From NCBI RefSeq assembly GCF_016786355.1, contig NZ_JADWYX010000039.1, positions 28,849 through 82,775 on the forward strand: a DNA stretch of 53,927 bases, read 5' to 3'. This stretch comes from Frankia sp. AgB1.9. GTDB taxonomy: Bacteria > Actinomycetota > Actinomycetes > Frankiales > Frankiaceae. Below, one piece after another: positions 33,367 to 41,687 of the stretch; position 1 is the first letter of the stretch; every line of letters starts with the position of its first letter. A model generated the notes under the pieces. That model had not been told where the DNA came from. It did no database searches and saw only the letters and a program-made list of their open reading frames with translations. Made by a program: the position numbers and the translations under genes.

Positions 33367-33819
33367 GTGTTCAACGGGCTTGGATGGGGTGAAATCGCTG
33401 TCCTGCTGGTGATCGGACTGTTCGTCTTCGGTCCGGACAAGCTTCCCAGGGTGGCGCGCGATGCCGGCAGGCTGATTCGACAGCTCCGGCAGATGGCGAC
33501 CGGGGTGACCAACGACCTGCGGGCGGAGCTGGGCCCGGAGTACGCCGATCTGGACATCCGGGACCTGCACCCGAAGACGTTCGTCCGCAAGGCCCTGCTG
33601 GAGGACGACGACGACGCGCTCTTCCCGTCGATCCTCGACAAGCACGGCAAGCTCGACCTCTTCGGCGACGACACCCCGTCGGGTCCGCTGCTGACGAAGG
33701 ACCGGAGCCCCGGCGGCGCCACGTCGCTGTCGAAGAACAACGGCGCCAAGGCCACCACGAAGGCGAGCCCGAGCCAGCCGGAGGCCGCCGACATCCCCTG
33801 GGACACCGACGCGACCTGA
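33367..33819 (+). CDS. tatB: Sec-independent translocase subunit TatB
   Basis: A 150-residue membrane protein of the twin-arginine export system. VFNGLGWGEIAVLLVIGLFVFGPDKLP at the N-terminus is the classic TatA/B segment; the F-G-P-x-x-L-P motif starts an amphipathic helix (VARDAGRLIRQLRQMATGV). The charged C-terminal region is longer than in TatA and contains the DLHPKTFVRKALLEDDDD segment, which identifies TatB. GTG 33367 follows a leaderless -10. Location after htrA is the same as in mycobacteria (Rv1224). Confidence 0.9.
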   Translation: MFNGLGWGEIAVLLVIGLFVFGPDKLPRVARDAGRLIRQLRQMATGVTNDLRAELGPEYADLDIRDLHPKTFVRKALLEDDDDALFPSILDKHGKLDLFGDDTPSGPLLTKDRSPGGATSLSKNNGAKATTKASPSQPEAADIPWDTDAT

Positions 33820-33845
33820 GCCGGAGGGCTGGGCGGCCACCGCCG

Positions 33846-34451
33846 CTACGCGGTCTGGCCGCAGCCCGTTGCGCTGGCCGTCTCGCCGCAGCCGCCCGCC
33901 TCGTCGCCGGTGGCCAGCCGGCCGAGCAGGTCGCCGAGCAGCTCGAGCTCGGCCGGGGAGTAGCGCGACAGCACGTTGCGCGCGACCCCGCGCAGATGGG
34001 TCCCGGACGCATCGCGCAGCCTGGCCAGCCCGGCTGGCGTCAGCACGGCCAGCGTGCCGCGCAGGTCGGACGGGCAGGACCGGCGCTCGACCAGGCCCTC
34101 CTTGACGAGACGGTCGACCAGTCGCGTCAGTCCGCTGCGTGACAGCAGCACCGCGTCGGCGAGCTCGCTCATCCGCAGCGCGCCGTCCGGGGTCTCGGCC
34201 AGCTGGACCAGGACGTCGTAGGACGCGAGCGGGAGGCCGTGCGCCTCCTCCAGCTCGGCCTCGAGCACCCTGGTGACCTGGGCGTGCGCGCGCAGCAGGT
34301 TCCGCCAGGCGCGCATTCCCCTGGAGTCGACCCGGTCGCTCGCGACCTCCGGCACGCCCGCCTCGTCGGTGGCTGACTCGTTCTGGGTGGTCTCGTTCTC
34401 GACGCCCGAGGAGTTGGTGGCCTCGGGCAAGGACGTTGGCTGGGTGAGCAT
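33846..34451 (-). CDS. MarR-family transcriptional regulator
   Basis: A 201-residue winged-helix regulator. After ~45 polar residues, RAWRNLLRAHAQVTRVLEAELE starts the dimer helix; MSELADAVLLSRSGLTRLVD is the recognition helix and GLVERRSCPSDLRGTLAVLT is the wing. The C-terminus has paired cysteines (GGCGETASATGCG) that could be a redox or metal sensor, a suggestion only. It converges on tatB with 26 bases between stops and is divergent from mrp, which may be a regulated target. No clear operator palindrome was found in the space between. Confidence 0.88.
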   Translation of the reverse strand: MLTQPTSLPEATNSSGVENETTQNESATDEAGVPEVASDRVDSRGMRAWRNLLRAHAQVTRVLEAELEEAHGLPLASYDVLVQLAETPDGALRMSELADAVLLSRSGLTRLVDRLVKEGLVERRSCPSDLRGTLAVLTPAGLARLRDASGTHLRGVARNVLSRYSPAELELLGDLLGRLATGDEAGGCGETASATGCGQTA

Positions 34452-34853
34452 GGGGCTAGCTCGAACCTTCTGGCCGCGCGAGGCTCGACCCCGGGGCGCC
34501 CGGCCAGGCTGCCCGAGGTTTGGTGACCGGCGCGAGCGCGGGCGTGACGGACCGGCGGCGGCGCTGGGCCGCGCGCGGGGGCATCGTCATCGACCCGGGC
34601 AGGCACACTCGATCAGGGTACGTCCGGTGCGGCCGGGCATGCCGGCCGACGCGGGCGGGCGGGCGGCGCCACAGTCCAGGGCCAGTCGCGCCGCCCGACG
34701 CGGGAACGCCTGCCGGGCAGGGTGACGGGCGTCGTCCCGGCCTCGACGGCGGCCCGCATGGCCGCCACGGCGGGCTATGGTGGAGTTCCGAGACGCCGTC
34801 GTCGGCGTGCCGCCCGGCATTACCCCCGGGCACCACCACCCGACAGCGTCCTG
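34452..34853. other. Intergenic region between the MarR gene and mrp
   Basis: About 400 bases with several long open frames, none with family likeness. I see no clear promoter pair or palindrome for the MarR protein. Confidence 0.4.
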
Positions 34854-36143
34854 ATGTCCGCTCGATCGGGTCTCCAGTTCGATCGACAACCGCCGCTACC
34901 GCCCTTCGGCGGCAGCCAGACGGCCGAGGTTCCGTTGTCAGCTCCCACTTCCTCATCCGACGCCGGGGTCCTTCCTGGTTCGGCGAAGCCAACCCAGGAC
35001 GCCGTCCAGGCGGCGCTGTCCACCGTGCTCGACCCCGAGATCGGCAAGCCGATCACCGAGCTGGACATGGTCGAGGCCATCCAGGTCCGTGGTGACGGGT
35101 CGGTCGACGTCGTGGTTCTGCTCACGGTGTCCGGCTGCCCGATGCGGGACGAGATCACCAACCGGGTCGACCGCGCCGTCCGCGGCGTCGCGGGGGTCAC
35201 CGACGTCCGCGTCGTGCTGTCCGTGATGAGCGACGAGCAGCGGTCGGGCCTGCACGAGAAGCTGCGCGGCGGCGCCCCGGTGCGAGTGATCCCGTTCGCG
35301 CAGCCCGGTTCGCTGACGCGCGTCTACGGCGTGGCCAGCGGTAAGGGCGGCGTAGGAAAGTCGTCGGTCACCGTCAACGTGGCCGTCGCGATGGCCCAGT
35401 CGGGCCTGAAGGTCGGCGTCCTGGACGCGGACATCTACGGGCACTCGGTGCCCCGGATGTTCGGCATCGACCGGGGGCCGACGCAGGTCGACAAGATGAT
35501 CATGCCGCCGCAGGCGCACGGCGTGAAGGTGATCTCCACGGGCATGTTCACCCGAGGCAACGCCCCGGTGACCTGGCGCGGGCCGATGCTGCACCGTGCG
35601 CTGGAGCAGTTCCTCTCCGACGTGTTCTGGGGCGATCTCGACGTCCTGCTGCTCGACCTGCCGCCCGGCACCGGCGACATCGCCATCTCGCTGGCGCAGC
35701 TGGTCCCGTCGTCGGAGCTGCTGATCGTCACGACCCCGCAGGTCGCGGCCACGGAGGTCGCCGAGCGGGCCGGCACGATCGCCGCCCAGACCCGACAGAA
35801 CGTGGTCGGTGTCCTCGAGAACATGGCCTACCTGCCCTGCCCGCACTGTGACGAGCGGATCGACCTGTTCGGGGCCGGCGGCGGCGCCGCGGTCGCCGAG
35901 CGGCTGACCACGGTGCTCGGCCACGAGGTCCCGCTGCTGGCGCAGATCCCGCTGGACGTGCGGCTGCGCGAGGGCGGCGACGCCGGCGTGCCGCTCGTCG
36001 TGTCCGACCCGGACTGCGAGGCCAGCAAGCAGCTGCGAACGGTCGCCGACCGGCTCGGCCACCGCTCCCGTGGGCTCGCCGGCCGGTCGCTCAACCTGTC
36101 GCCGTCCCGTGGGCTGGCCGCGACGCCGCCCCACGCTCACTAG
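34854..36143 (+). CDS. mrp: Mrp/NBP35-type Fe-S cluster carrier ATPase
   Basis: A 429-residue P-loop ATPase thought to carry Fe-S clusters to target proteins. The N-terminal MIP18/DUF59 domain (DAVQAALSTVLDPEIGKPI to VRVVLSVMSDEQRSGL) is followed by the deviant Walker A GKGGVGKSS (~162), DADIYGHSVPRMFG, the Walker B LLLDLPPGTGD and the cluster-binding C-P-H-C near 328. ATG 34854 is the first start giving a sensible N-terminus; TTG 34937, with GAGG upstream, would remove 27 non-conserved residues and is nearly as good. A strong terminator follows. Mycobacteria carry mrp (Rv1229c) in the same neighbourhood. Confidence 0.95.
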   Translation: MSARSGLQFDRQPPLPPFGGSQTAEVPLSAPTSSSDAGVLPGSAKPTQDAVQAALSTVLDPEIGKPITELDMVEAIQVRGDGSVDVVVLLTVSGCPMRDEITNRVDRAVRGVAGVTDVRVVLSVMSDEQRSGLHEKLRGGAPVRVIPFAQPGSLTRVYGVASGKGGVGKSSVTVNVAVAMAQSGLKVGVLDADIYGHSVPRMFGIDRGPTQVDKMIMPPQAHGVKVISTGMFTRGNAPVTWRGPMLHRALEQFLSDVFWGDLDVLLLDLPPGTGDIAISLAQLVPSSELLIVTTPQVAATEVAERAGTIAAQTRQNVVGVLENMAYLPCPHCDERIDLFGAGGGAAVAERLTTVLGHEVPLLAQIPLDVRLREGGDAGVPLVVSDPDCEASKQLRTVADRLGHRSRGLAGRSLNLSPSRGLAATPPHAH

Positions 36144-36164
36144 GACGCCTGGCCGCGTCGGCAG

Positions 36165-36203
36165 GGGCCGTCGGTACGAGGAAGCCCCTCGTGCCGACGG
36201 CCC
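36165..36203 (+). terminator. Strong intrinsic terminator after mrp
   Basis: A 17-bp stem with one G-T wobble (left arm GGGCCGTCGGTACGAGG), a five-base loop, then TTGTTCG. It begins 21 bases after the mrp stop. Confidence 0.8.
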
Positions 36204-36409
36204 TTGTTCGTGGTGCACGTGCGGCGCCCGGCCGTTGGCTGGGGCGATGTTCAGCCGGATGCGTGACAGTTCGAGAGTCGCGCGGTAGTGATGTTGCCCG
36301 CGAACGCCTGCGCGGGGGTCGCGCCGCCGCCTACGCTCCCCCCGTACGAGCGGTCGGTGGCCCGTGGCCAGACCGGCTCGTCCCGGAACGTCTGGTCAGG
36401 GGAGGGCGC

Positions 36410-36916
36410 ATGCAGTTCGGCCGGTATTACGAGGAGTTCGAGGTCGGTGCCGTCTACAAGCACTGGCCAGGCAAGACGGTCACGGAGTACGACGACCATC
36501 TGTTCTGCCTGCTCACGATGAACCACCATCCGCTGCACCTCGACGCGCACTACGCCGAGGAGACGACCCAGTTCAAGCGGAACGTCGTCGTCGGCAACTA
36601 CGTCTACTCGCTGCTGTTGGGCATGTCGGTGGCCGACGTGTCCGGCAAGGCGATCGCCAACCTCGAGGTCGAGTCGCTGCGTCACGTCAAGCCGGTCTTC
36701 CACGGCGACACGATCTACGGCGAGTCCACCGTCCTGGACAAGGTCGAGTCGAAGAGCAAGGACGACCGGGGCATCGTCACCGTCGAGACCCGCGGTTACA
36801 ACCAGGACGGCGTGGTCGTCTGCGTCTACCGGCGCAAGGTGATGGTCCCGAAGCGGTCCTACGGCGAGGCGCGCGGCGGCGAACAGCCGGGCCGTCCGGT
36901 CCCGGCCGAGGCCTGA
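36410..36916 (+). CDS. MaoC-type (R)-hydratase
   Basis: A 168-residue hot-dog-fold dehydratase. MQFGRYYEEFEVGAVYKHWP and TEYDDHLFCLLTMNHHPLHLD carry the catalytic Asp/His of MaoC hydratases (D-x4-...-N-x-H-P-H-D pattern); VVVGNYVYSLLLGMSV is the GxxxxS-like helix region. The shape resembles mesaconyl-CoA hydratase and the MaoC proteins encoded with acyl-CoA dehydrogenases and CoA lyases; such genes occur here about 6 kb away (42.7-44.9 kb), so they may act in one acyl-CoA pathway (inference). ATG 36410 has GGGGAGGG upstream. Confidence 0.9.
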   Translation: MQFGRYYEEFEVGAVYKHWPGKTVTEYDDHLFCLLTMNHHPLHLDAHYAEETTQFKRNVVVGNYVYSLLLGMSVADVSGKAIANLEVESLRHVKPVFHGDTIYGESTVLDKVESKSKDDRGIVTVETRGYNQDGVVVCVYRRKVMVPKRSYGEARGGEQPGRPVPAEA

Positions 36917-37064
36917 GCCTCCGGACCGCCTCCCCCCGAATTGCGCGGTCCCAAACCGTGGTCGTCGGTTTGTCGAGGCCGGGCGGTGGCAACACCTTGA
37001 GGGCGGGACGTAACCCACTGTAGGTGGTCCCGGGATACTTGAGGAGAAATTCGGGAGGAGCCAG

Positions 37065-37712
37065 GTGACAAGCGAACCCGCCTGTCCCCGCTGCCTCGGC
37101 CAGCTAAGGCCGCCCGACGTGCGGAGCGACCAATGGCGGTGTGACGTGCACGCAGCCGTCGCTCCCTGGCGCGAGGCGACGGCGGCACCGGAGGAGGCTC
37201 TGCGCCAGCTCGCCAGCTCGGCCGCCGTGCCCGTCTGGGTGCCGACGCCGATGCCGGTGCACTGGACCGTCGGAGGCGTCGGCTGGGCCGGAGACGACCG
37301 GACCGGTGCCCGGGCGACCGCACTGGCCACGGCCGGGCCGTCGCCGGTCGGCGGCCCCGCCGACATGCTGCTGGTGGCCGAGTCGCCGGGCACCGGTCTC
37401 GGCGCCCGGTTCGCCGGGATCGCCGGGCCCGACCCCAACCAGCTCGACACGCTGCCGGAGGCGAAGGTCGAGGCGGCCGGGCATCCGACCGCGCTGTGGC
37501 CGGTGCGGTCACCGCCGGACCGGGCCGCCTTCGTCGGTGAGGCCGGCGGCGTCTGGCTGTGGGTGCTGCTCTGGCCCGCGGACGCCGCGCTGCTGCTGCT
37601 GGAGCACCTCGTGCTGGCGGACCTGGGTGACCAACAGACGCTGACCGACCGCCTGATGTTCGGCGCGCCCACCGATCGGCTGGGAACGAGAATGGCCTCC
37701 TCGGCGGCCTGA
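37065..37712 (+). CDS. DUF6758 family protein
   Basis: A 215-residue protein with a small N-terminal zinc ribbon (CPRCLGQL, then a Cys in QWRCDVHAAV) and then PVWVPTPMPVHWTVGGVGWA, DDRTGARATALATAGPSPVG and LGARFAGIAGPDP. This matches the actinobacterial DUF6758 family that I recall from Streptomyces; no function is known. GTG 37065 has GGGAGGAG six bases ahead. It sits between the MaoC and diacylglycerol-kinase-like genes. Confidence 0.85.
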   Translation: MTSEPACPRCLGQLRPPDVRSDQWRCDVHAAVAPWREATAAPEEALRQLASSAAVPVWVPTPMPVHWTVGGVGWAGDDRTGARATALATAGPSPVGGPADMLLVAESPGTGLGARFAGIAGPDPNQLDTLPEAKVEAAGHPTALWPVRSPPDRAAFVGEAGGVWLWVLLWPADAALLLLEHLVLADLGDQQTLTDRLMFGAPTDRLGTRMASSAA

Positions 37713-37823
37713 GCCCTCCGGACGGGCCGCGATCCCATCGGCGTCCCCGTCCCGTCTGCTCGTAGGCTCTGGCACACCCGGGCGTCGCCCGAGGCGAACC
37801 CGAGCGAGAGGCGATCGGCCGCC

Positions 37824-38768
37824 ATGACCGAAACCGCGGACCCCGCACCGGCGGTCCCGGCCGTACCAGAGGACGCGCCGGTCCAGCTCGACCGGCTCCG
37901 GGTGATCGTGAACCCGAGCGCCGGCCACGGCCGCGCCGGGAAGGTGCTGCCCGCCGTCGAGGCGGCGCTGCGCGGCTGGGCCACCGACGTCGAGGTGTCC
38001 CCGACCAGGGACATCGCGCACGCCGACGAGCTGGCCGCTGCCGCGGCCGCCGCCGGGCAGGTCGCGGTCGCGCTCGGCGGGGACGGGCTGGTCGGCCGGG
38101 TCGCGGGGGCTACCGCGGCTGCCGGGGGCGTCCTGGCGGTGCTGCCCGGCGGCCGCGGCAACGACTTCGCTCGGGGCCTCGGCATCGGCCGTGACCCCGT
38201 GGCCGCCGCGACGGCGCTCGCCACGGCGGTCGAGCGTCGCGTCGACCTGCCGGAGGCGGGCGGCACCCCGTTCATCGGCATCGCGAGCCTCGGCTTCGAC
38301 TCCGAGGTCAACGCGCTGGCGAACCGGACGCGCTGGCTGCGCGGGCAGAGCGTGTACACGTATGCGGTCCTGCGCTCGATGGTGTCGTGGCGCCCGGTGA
38401 GGTTCACCGTCAGCGTCGACGGCGGCGAGCCCGAACAGATCGTCGGCTGGACGGTGGGCGCCGCGAACGCCGCCTACTACGGCGGTGGGATGCGGATGGC
38501 CCCGGACGCCGACATCGCCGACGGCAAGCTAGAAGTGATCTTCATCCACCGCTGCGGCCGGCTCACCCTGCTGGCCCTGTTTCCCCGGGTCTTCTCGGGC
38601 CGGCACGTCGACACGAAGCACGTAACCGTGCGCCGGGCCGCCCGGCTGACAGTGGACGCCGACCGGCCCTTCCAGGTCTACGCGGACGGCGACCCGGTCG
38701 CGGACCTCCCAGCCGAGATCCTCGTCCGCCCCGGCGCCCTACGCCTCCTCGCCCCACCCACCAGCTGA
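37824..38768 (+). CDS. Diacylglycerol/sphingosine kinase-family lipid kinase
   Basis: A 314-residue lipid kinase of the DgkB/YegS type. RVIVNPSAGHGRAGK opens the nucleotide-binding domain; VALGGDGLVGRV is the GGDGT-type loop, with Leu where Thr usually is, and LPGGRGNDFARGLGI is the second signature. The C-terminal beta-rich domain ends with YADGDPVADLPAEI, normal for the family. Likely phosphorylates diacylglycerol or a related lipid at the membrane. ATG 37824 follows GAGAGGCG. The GGDGL variant may alter phosphate handling; fold assignment is secure. Confidence 0.92.
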   Translation: MTETADPAPAVPAVPEDAPVQLDRLRVIVNPSAGHGRAGKVLPAVEAALRGWATDVEVSPTRDIAHADELAAAAAAAGQVAVALGGDGLVGRVAGATAAAGGVLAVLPGGRGNDFARGLGIGRDPVAAATALATAVERRVDLPEAGGTPFIGIASLGFDSEVNALANRTRWLRGQSVYTYAVLRSMVSWRPVRFTVSVDGGEPEQIVGWTVGAANAAYYGGGMRMAPDADIADGKLEVIFIHRCGRLTLLALFPRVFSGRHVDTKHVTVRRAARLTVDADRPFQVYADGDPVADLPAEILVRPGALRLLAPPTS

Positions 38769-38780
38769 GCTCACATCTGC

Positions 38781-39509
38781 TCAGGTCAGGCGGGCCTCGC
38801 GGCGGGTGGGGTCGCGCAGGTCCAGCTCGTCGGCCAGCCAGCGTTCCCGCAGGGCGCCGGCGCCGTGGACCCGCTTGAACGCGGACTCGTTCGGCGTCAT
38901 CGGGAACAGCGGCAGGAAGCGGACCGACGCCGGCTCTCCAGCCGAGGCTCCGGGGTCGTCCGGGCTGGCGGGGCCGCCTGACTCCCCGGGGTCAGCGAGG
39001 CCCGCGGGGCTGCCCGAACCTGCGGGGTTGGCGAGGCCTGAGGGGCCAGTCGAGCTTGCGGGCCTGGTCGAGCTCGCGGGGCCGGTGAGGTCGGTGGTCG
39101 GCAGGTCCGGTACCAGGCCGCCCGGCTCACCGACCAGCACCGCGTGGAAGCGGGCGTCGTCCCAGAGCGGTTCGCCGAGGTCGAGACCGGAGCCGGCGAC
39201 GACTGGCACGCCCTCGATCGCGGGGATCGCGGCCAGCACCGCCAGCCGGCGCACCACGCTGTCGCGCGGCGTCCGCAGGGAGAGAACCAGCTCGGCGCGC
39301 GGGCCGGCGGGGTCGCGCACGGCCGCCGTCGGGTCGCTCATCGGCTCCGCGGACATGCCGACCGTCGCATACCGGAAGAAGCCATCCGGCTGAGGGCCGA
39401 ACCGCAGCACGTCGATGGGGTCGGCACCCAGGAACGTGACCCCGGCGCGGCCGGTGATCGGCCCGAACGTGGCCACCAGGTGCCGTTCGACCGCGGCGCG
39501 TACGTCCAC
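38781..39509 (-). CDS. Suppressor-of-fused (SUFU) domain protein with a repeat insert
   Basis: A 242-residue protein. The N-terminal 141 residues resemble bacterial SUFU domains (RYATVGMSAEPM, ELVLSLRTPRDSVVRRLAVLA and LWDDARFHAVLVG). Residues 142-194 are a Pro/Ala/Ser/Gly repeat (TRPASSTGPSG type), and the domain resumes with FLPLFPMTPNESAFKRVHGA, whose M-T-P-N-E motif is typical of SUFU proteins. Bacterial SUFU proteins often serve as immunity proteins to toxins, but no toxin gene is adjacent, so that role is not supported here. The GTG follows a leaderless -10. Confidence 0.82.
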   Translation of the reverse strand: MDVRAAVERHLVATFGPITGRAGVTFLGADPIDVLRFGPQPDGFFRYATVGMSAEPMSDPTAAVRDPAGPRAELVLSLRTPRDSVVRRLAVLAAIPAIEGVPVVAGSGLDLGEPLWDDARFHAVLVGEPGGLVPDLPTTDLTGPASSTRPASSTGPSGLANPAGSGSPAGLADPGESGGPASPDDPGASAGEPASVRFLPLFPMTPNESAFKRVHGAGALRERWLADELDLRDPTRREARLT

Positions 39510-39516
39510 GAGCCTG

Positions 39517-39522
39517 ATCCTA
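39517..39522 (-). promoter_or_regulatory. -10 element of the SUFU gene (leaderless)
   Basis: On the minus strand TAGGAT is followed by seven bases and GTG 39509. Confidence 0.5.
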
Positions 39523-39658
39523 CGGTCGGGCGCCGGGCGCCCGATCCGTCAGCCGCCGGGCGGCCCGAGTGTGGACGCGGCCGTGCCGGGTAGGGCGCGG
39601 TACTGGCGAGGGGGCAGCGTCTGGCGAGTGCCGTGACCGCCAAGGTCCTCCGGTCGCC

Positions 39659-39734
39659 TTGATCGCTGTTTTCGCCCTCTGGTGGCTATGAAACAGACCC
39701 GGTCACGACCATCGGAGGGCCGAAAAGGTGATCA
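39659..39734. repeat. Dispersed palindromic repeat, copy 2
   Basis: TTGATCGCTGTTTTCGCCCT on the left and AGGGCCGAAAAGGTGATCA on the right; the right arm has diverged from perfect pairing, the outer halves match copies 1 and 3. It sits between the divergent SUFU and TerD genes; no other element was recognised in 39523-39964. Confidence 0.8.
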
Positions 39735-39964
39735 GGGGACGCCGGAATGGGTGAACCCTGCTGAGGCGGCACTACCAGGCGAAGCGGTTCCGTGGTCCGG
39801 CGTTGAACGGTCTGTCTGGCGACATTCGTTGAGGCCGGGTGGGGTTGTGCGGCACGCTGAGGCGCAATTGGGCGGTGGGCGCTGTCGCGGTGTGGGCGGC
39901 ATCTGGAACGATCGAGGCCGCTGGTCGCGTTGGCCGGGGGAGTGCAGGCGAGACGGAGGCAACC

Positions 39965-41656
39965 ATGGCTGGGGTGCTGAGCAAGGGGGCGAACGCGCCG
40001 CTGCCGACGCCGGACGTGCGAGTGGAGATCTCCTCGTCGACGCCGCTGGACATCGCCGCGCTGCTCGTCACCGCGTCCGGCCGGGTTCGCTCGGACGCCG
40101 ACTTCGTCTTCTACAACCAGCCCACCGGCCCTGGCGTACGGCTGCGGCCACCGTCGACGCTGGAGTTCTCGCTGCAGGCGGTGCCCCCGGACGTCGACAA
40201 GGTGGTCGTGACTGGCAGCCTGGACGGCTCCGGGCCGGCGACATTCGCGGCGGTGAACGGGCTGAGCGTCGCGGTTCGTGCCAGCCAGGGCGGTGCCGAG
40301 ATCGCCCGCTTCGACCCGTCGGACCTGCGGACCGAGACCGCCCTCATCATGGTCGAGCTCTACCGGCGCGCGGGCAGTTGGAAGGTGCGCGCGGTCGGCC
40401 AGGGCTATGCCTCCGGGCTCGCGGGTATCGCCACCGACTTCGGCATCAGCGTCGACGGCGACGCCCCCGCGGCCGCCCCGCAGGCTCCGGTCGCGCCGCC
40501 GGCCCCGGTACGCACGCCCCCGCCGCCGCAGCCTCTGACGCGCCCAAGCGCGCCGGCGGCGCCGCCCACCCCGGCGGGCGGGCCAGGAAGGTGGGGGGAG
40601 GGCGACTACGAGGCTCCGACCCAGCTGGTCCGGCCGGACCAGCCGCCGACCCCCGCCTCCCCGCCGTCGCGCGGCGCGGCCACTGGGCCGCCTCCTGGCG
40701 GACCGGCCCAGGGCCAGCCACCCGCGTCGCCGCAGTGGGGTCCCCCGCCGGCGGGCCAGCCGCAGTACGGGCAACAGCCGCCGCGGGCGCCGCAGCCGCC
40801 GCCGGGGGGTCACGCGCAGCCGCAGGGCCCGCCGCAGTGGGGCCCGCCGCCCGGCCAGCCGGACCAGTGGGCCGCGCCGCCGCCCCCGCCCGGGGCGCAG
40901 TCGGGCCAGTGGGCCGGCCAGTCGGGGCAGCAGTGGGCACCTCCAGCCGGGGCGCCGGTGAACCCTGCCTGGGGCGCGCCGCAGCCCGGACAGCCCGGGG
41001 GACCGCCCGCCGGGGGCCAGTGGGGCCCGCCGCCCGGTCCGCCGGCCATGAACAAGGCCTGGGGGCCGCCGGCCGCCGGGGTCAACCTCGACAAGGGACG
41101 CGTGTCGCTGCGCAAGGGCGAGGCCGTCTCACTGGTGAAGACGGGCGCTCCGCCGCTGACCAGGGTCCGGATGGCGCTCGGCTGGGATCCGGCCGCCCAG
41201 GGCAAGGACATCGACCTGGACGCGTCCTGCATCCTCTACGACGCGCACGGCAAGGACGTCGACCGCGTCTGGTTCATGTCCAAGAAGGGCGCGAAGGGCG
41301 CTGTGCGGCACTCCGGCGACAACCTCACCGGGGCTGGCGAGGGCGACGACGAGACGATCTTCGTCGACCTCGGGGCGCTGCCGCCGACGGTGATCGCGCT
41401 GGTCTTCACCGTGAACAGCTTCGCGGGTCAGCCGTTCACCGACGTCCGGCGGGCCTACTGCCGGCTGATCGACGACCTGACCAGCCAGGAGCTGGTCCGG
41501 TTCGACCTGTCGGACTCCAAGCGGTCCACCGGCCTGGTGATGTGCAAGGTCCAGCGGGTGCCGAACACGCCGGTGTGGTCGATGACCGCGATCGGTGAGT
41601 TCCACGACGGCAAGACGGTCCGTGCCATGATCGAACCGGCCCGCCAGTATCTCTGA
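39965..41656 (+). CDS. Double TerD-domain protein with Pro/Gly/Gln linker
   Basis: A 563-residue protein with two TerD-type domains. Domain 1 (1-165) has the ADFVFYNQP and AEIARFDPSDLRTETALIMVE segments; a ~205-residue linker rich in Pro, Gly, Gln and Trp follows (repeated QWGPPPG motifs); domain 2 (~370-563) has MALGWDP, DIDLDASCILYD, DETIFVDL and VMCKVQRVPNTP. TerD domains bind Ca2+ through DxD-type acidic loops: domain 2 keeps GKDIDLDAS and GEGDDETI, while domain 1 lacks the first loop, so it may not bind Ca2+. ATG 39965 has GGAGG six bases upstream. Roles of such proteins range from stress to development; specific function unknown. Confidence 0.9.
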   Translation: MAGVLSKGANAPLPTPDVRVEISSSTPLDIAALLVTASGRVRSDADFVFYNQPTGPGVRLRPPSTLEFSLQAVPPDVDKVVVTGSLDGSGPATFAAVNGLSVAVRASQGGAEIARFDPSDLRTETALIMVELYRRAGSWKVRAVGQGYASGLAGIATDFGISVDGDAPAAAPQAPVAPPAPVRTPPPPQPLTRPSAPAAPPTPAGGPGRWGEGDYEAPTQLVRPDQPPTPASPPSRGAATGPPPGGPAQGQPPASPQWGPPPAGQPQYGQQPPRAPQPPPGGHAQPQGPPQWGPPPGQPDQWAAPPPPPGAQSGQWAGQSGQQWAPPAGAPVNPAWGAPQPGQPGGPPAGGQWGPPPGPPAMNKAWGPPAAGVNLDKGRVSLRKGEAVSLVKTGAPPLTRVRMALGWDPAAQGKDIDLDASCILYDAHGKDVDRVWFMSKKGAKGAVRHSGDNLTGAGEGDDETIFVDLGALPPTVIALVFTVNSFAGQPFTDVRRAYCRLIDDLTSQELVRFDLSDSKRSTGLVMCKVQRVPNTPVWSMTAIGEFHDGKTVRAMIEPARQYL

Positions 41657-41687
41657 GCCGCCCTCGACCGAGCCGCGGGAGGCCGCG

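Noticed and set aside
34456..34992. Minus-strand ORF overlapping the mrp start
   Set aside because: Arg/Pro-rich, overlaps the conserved mrp frame, and has no family likeness.
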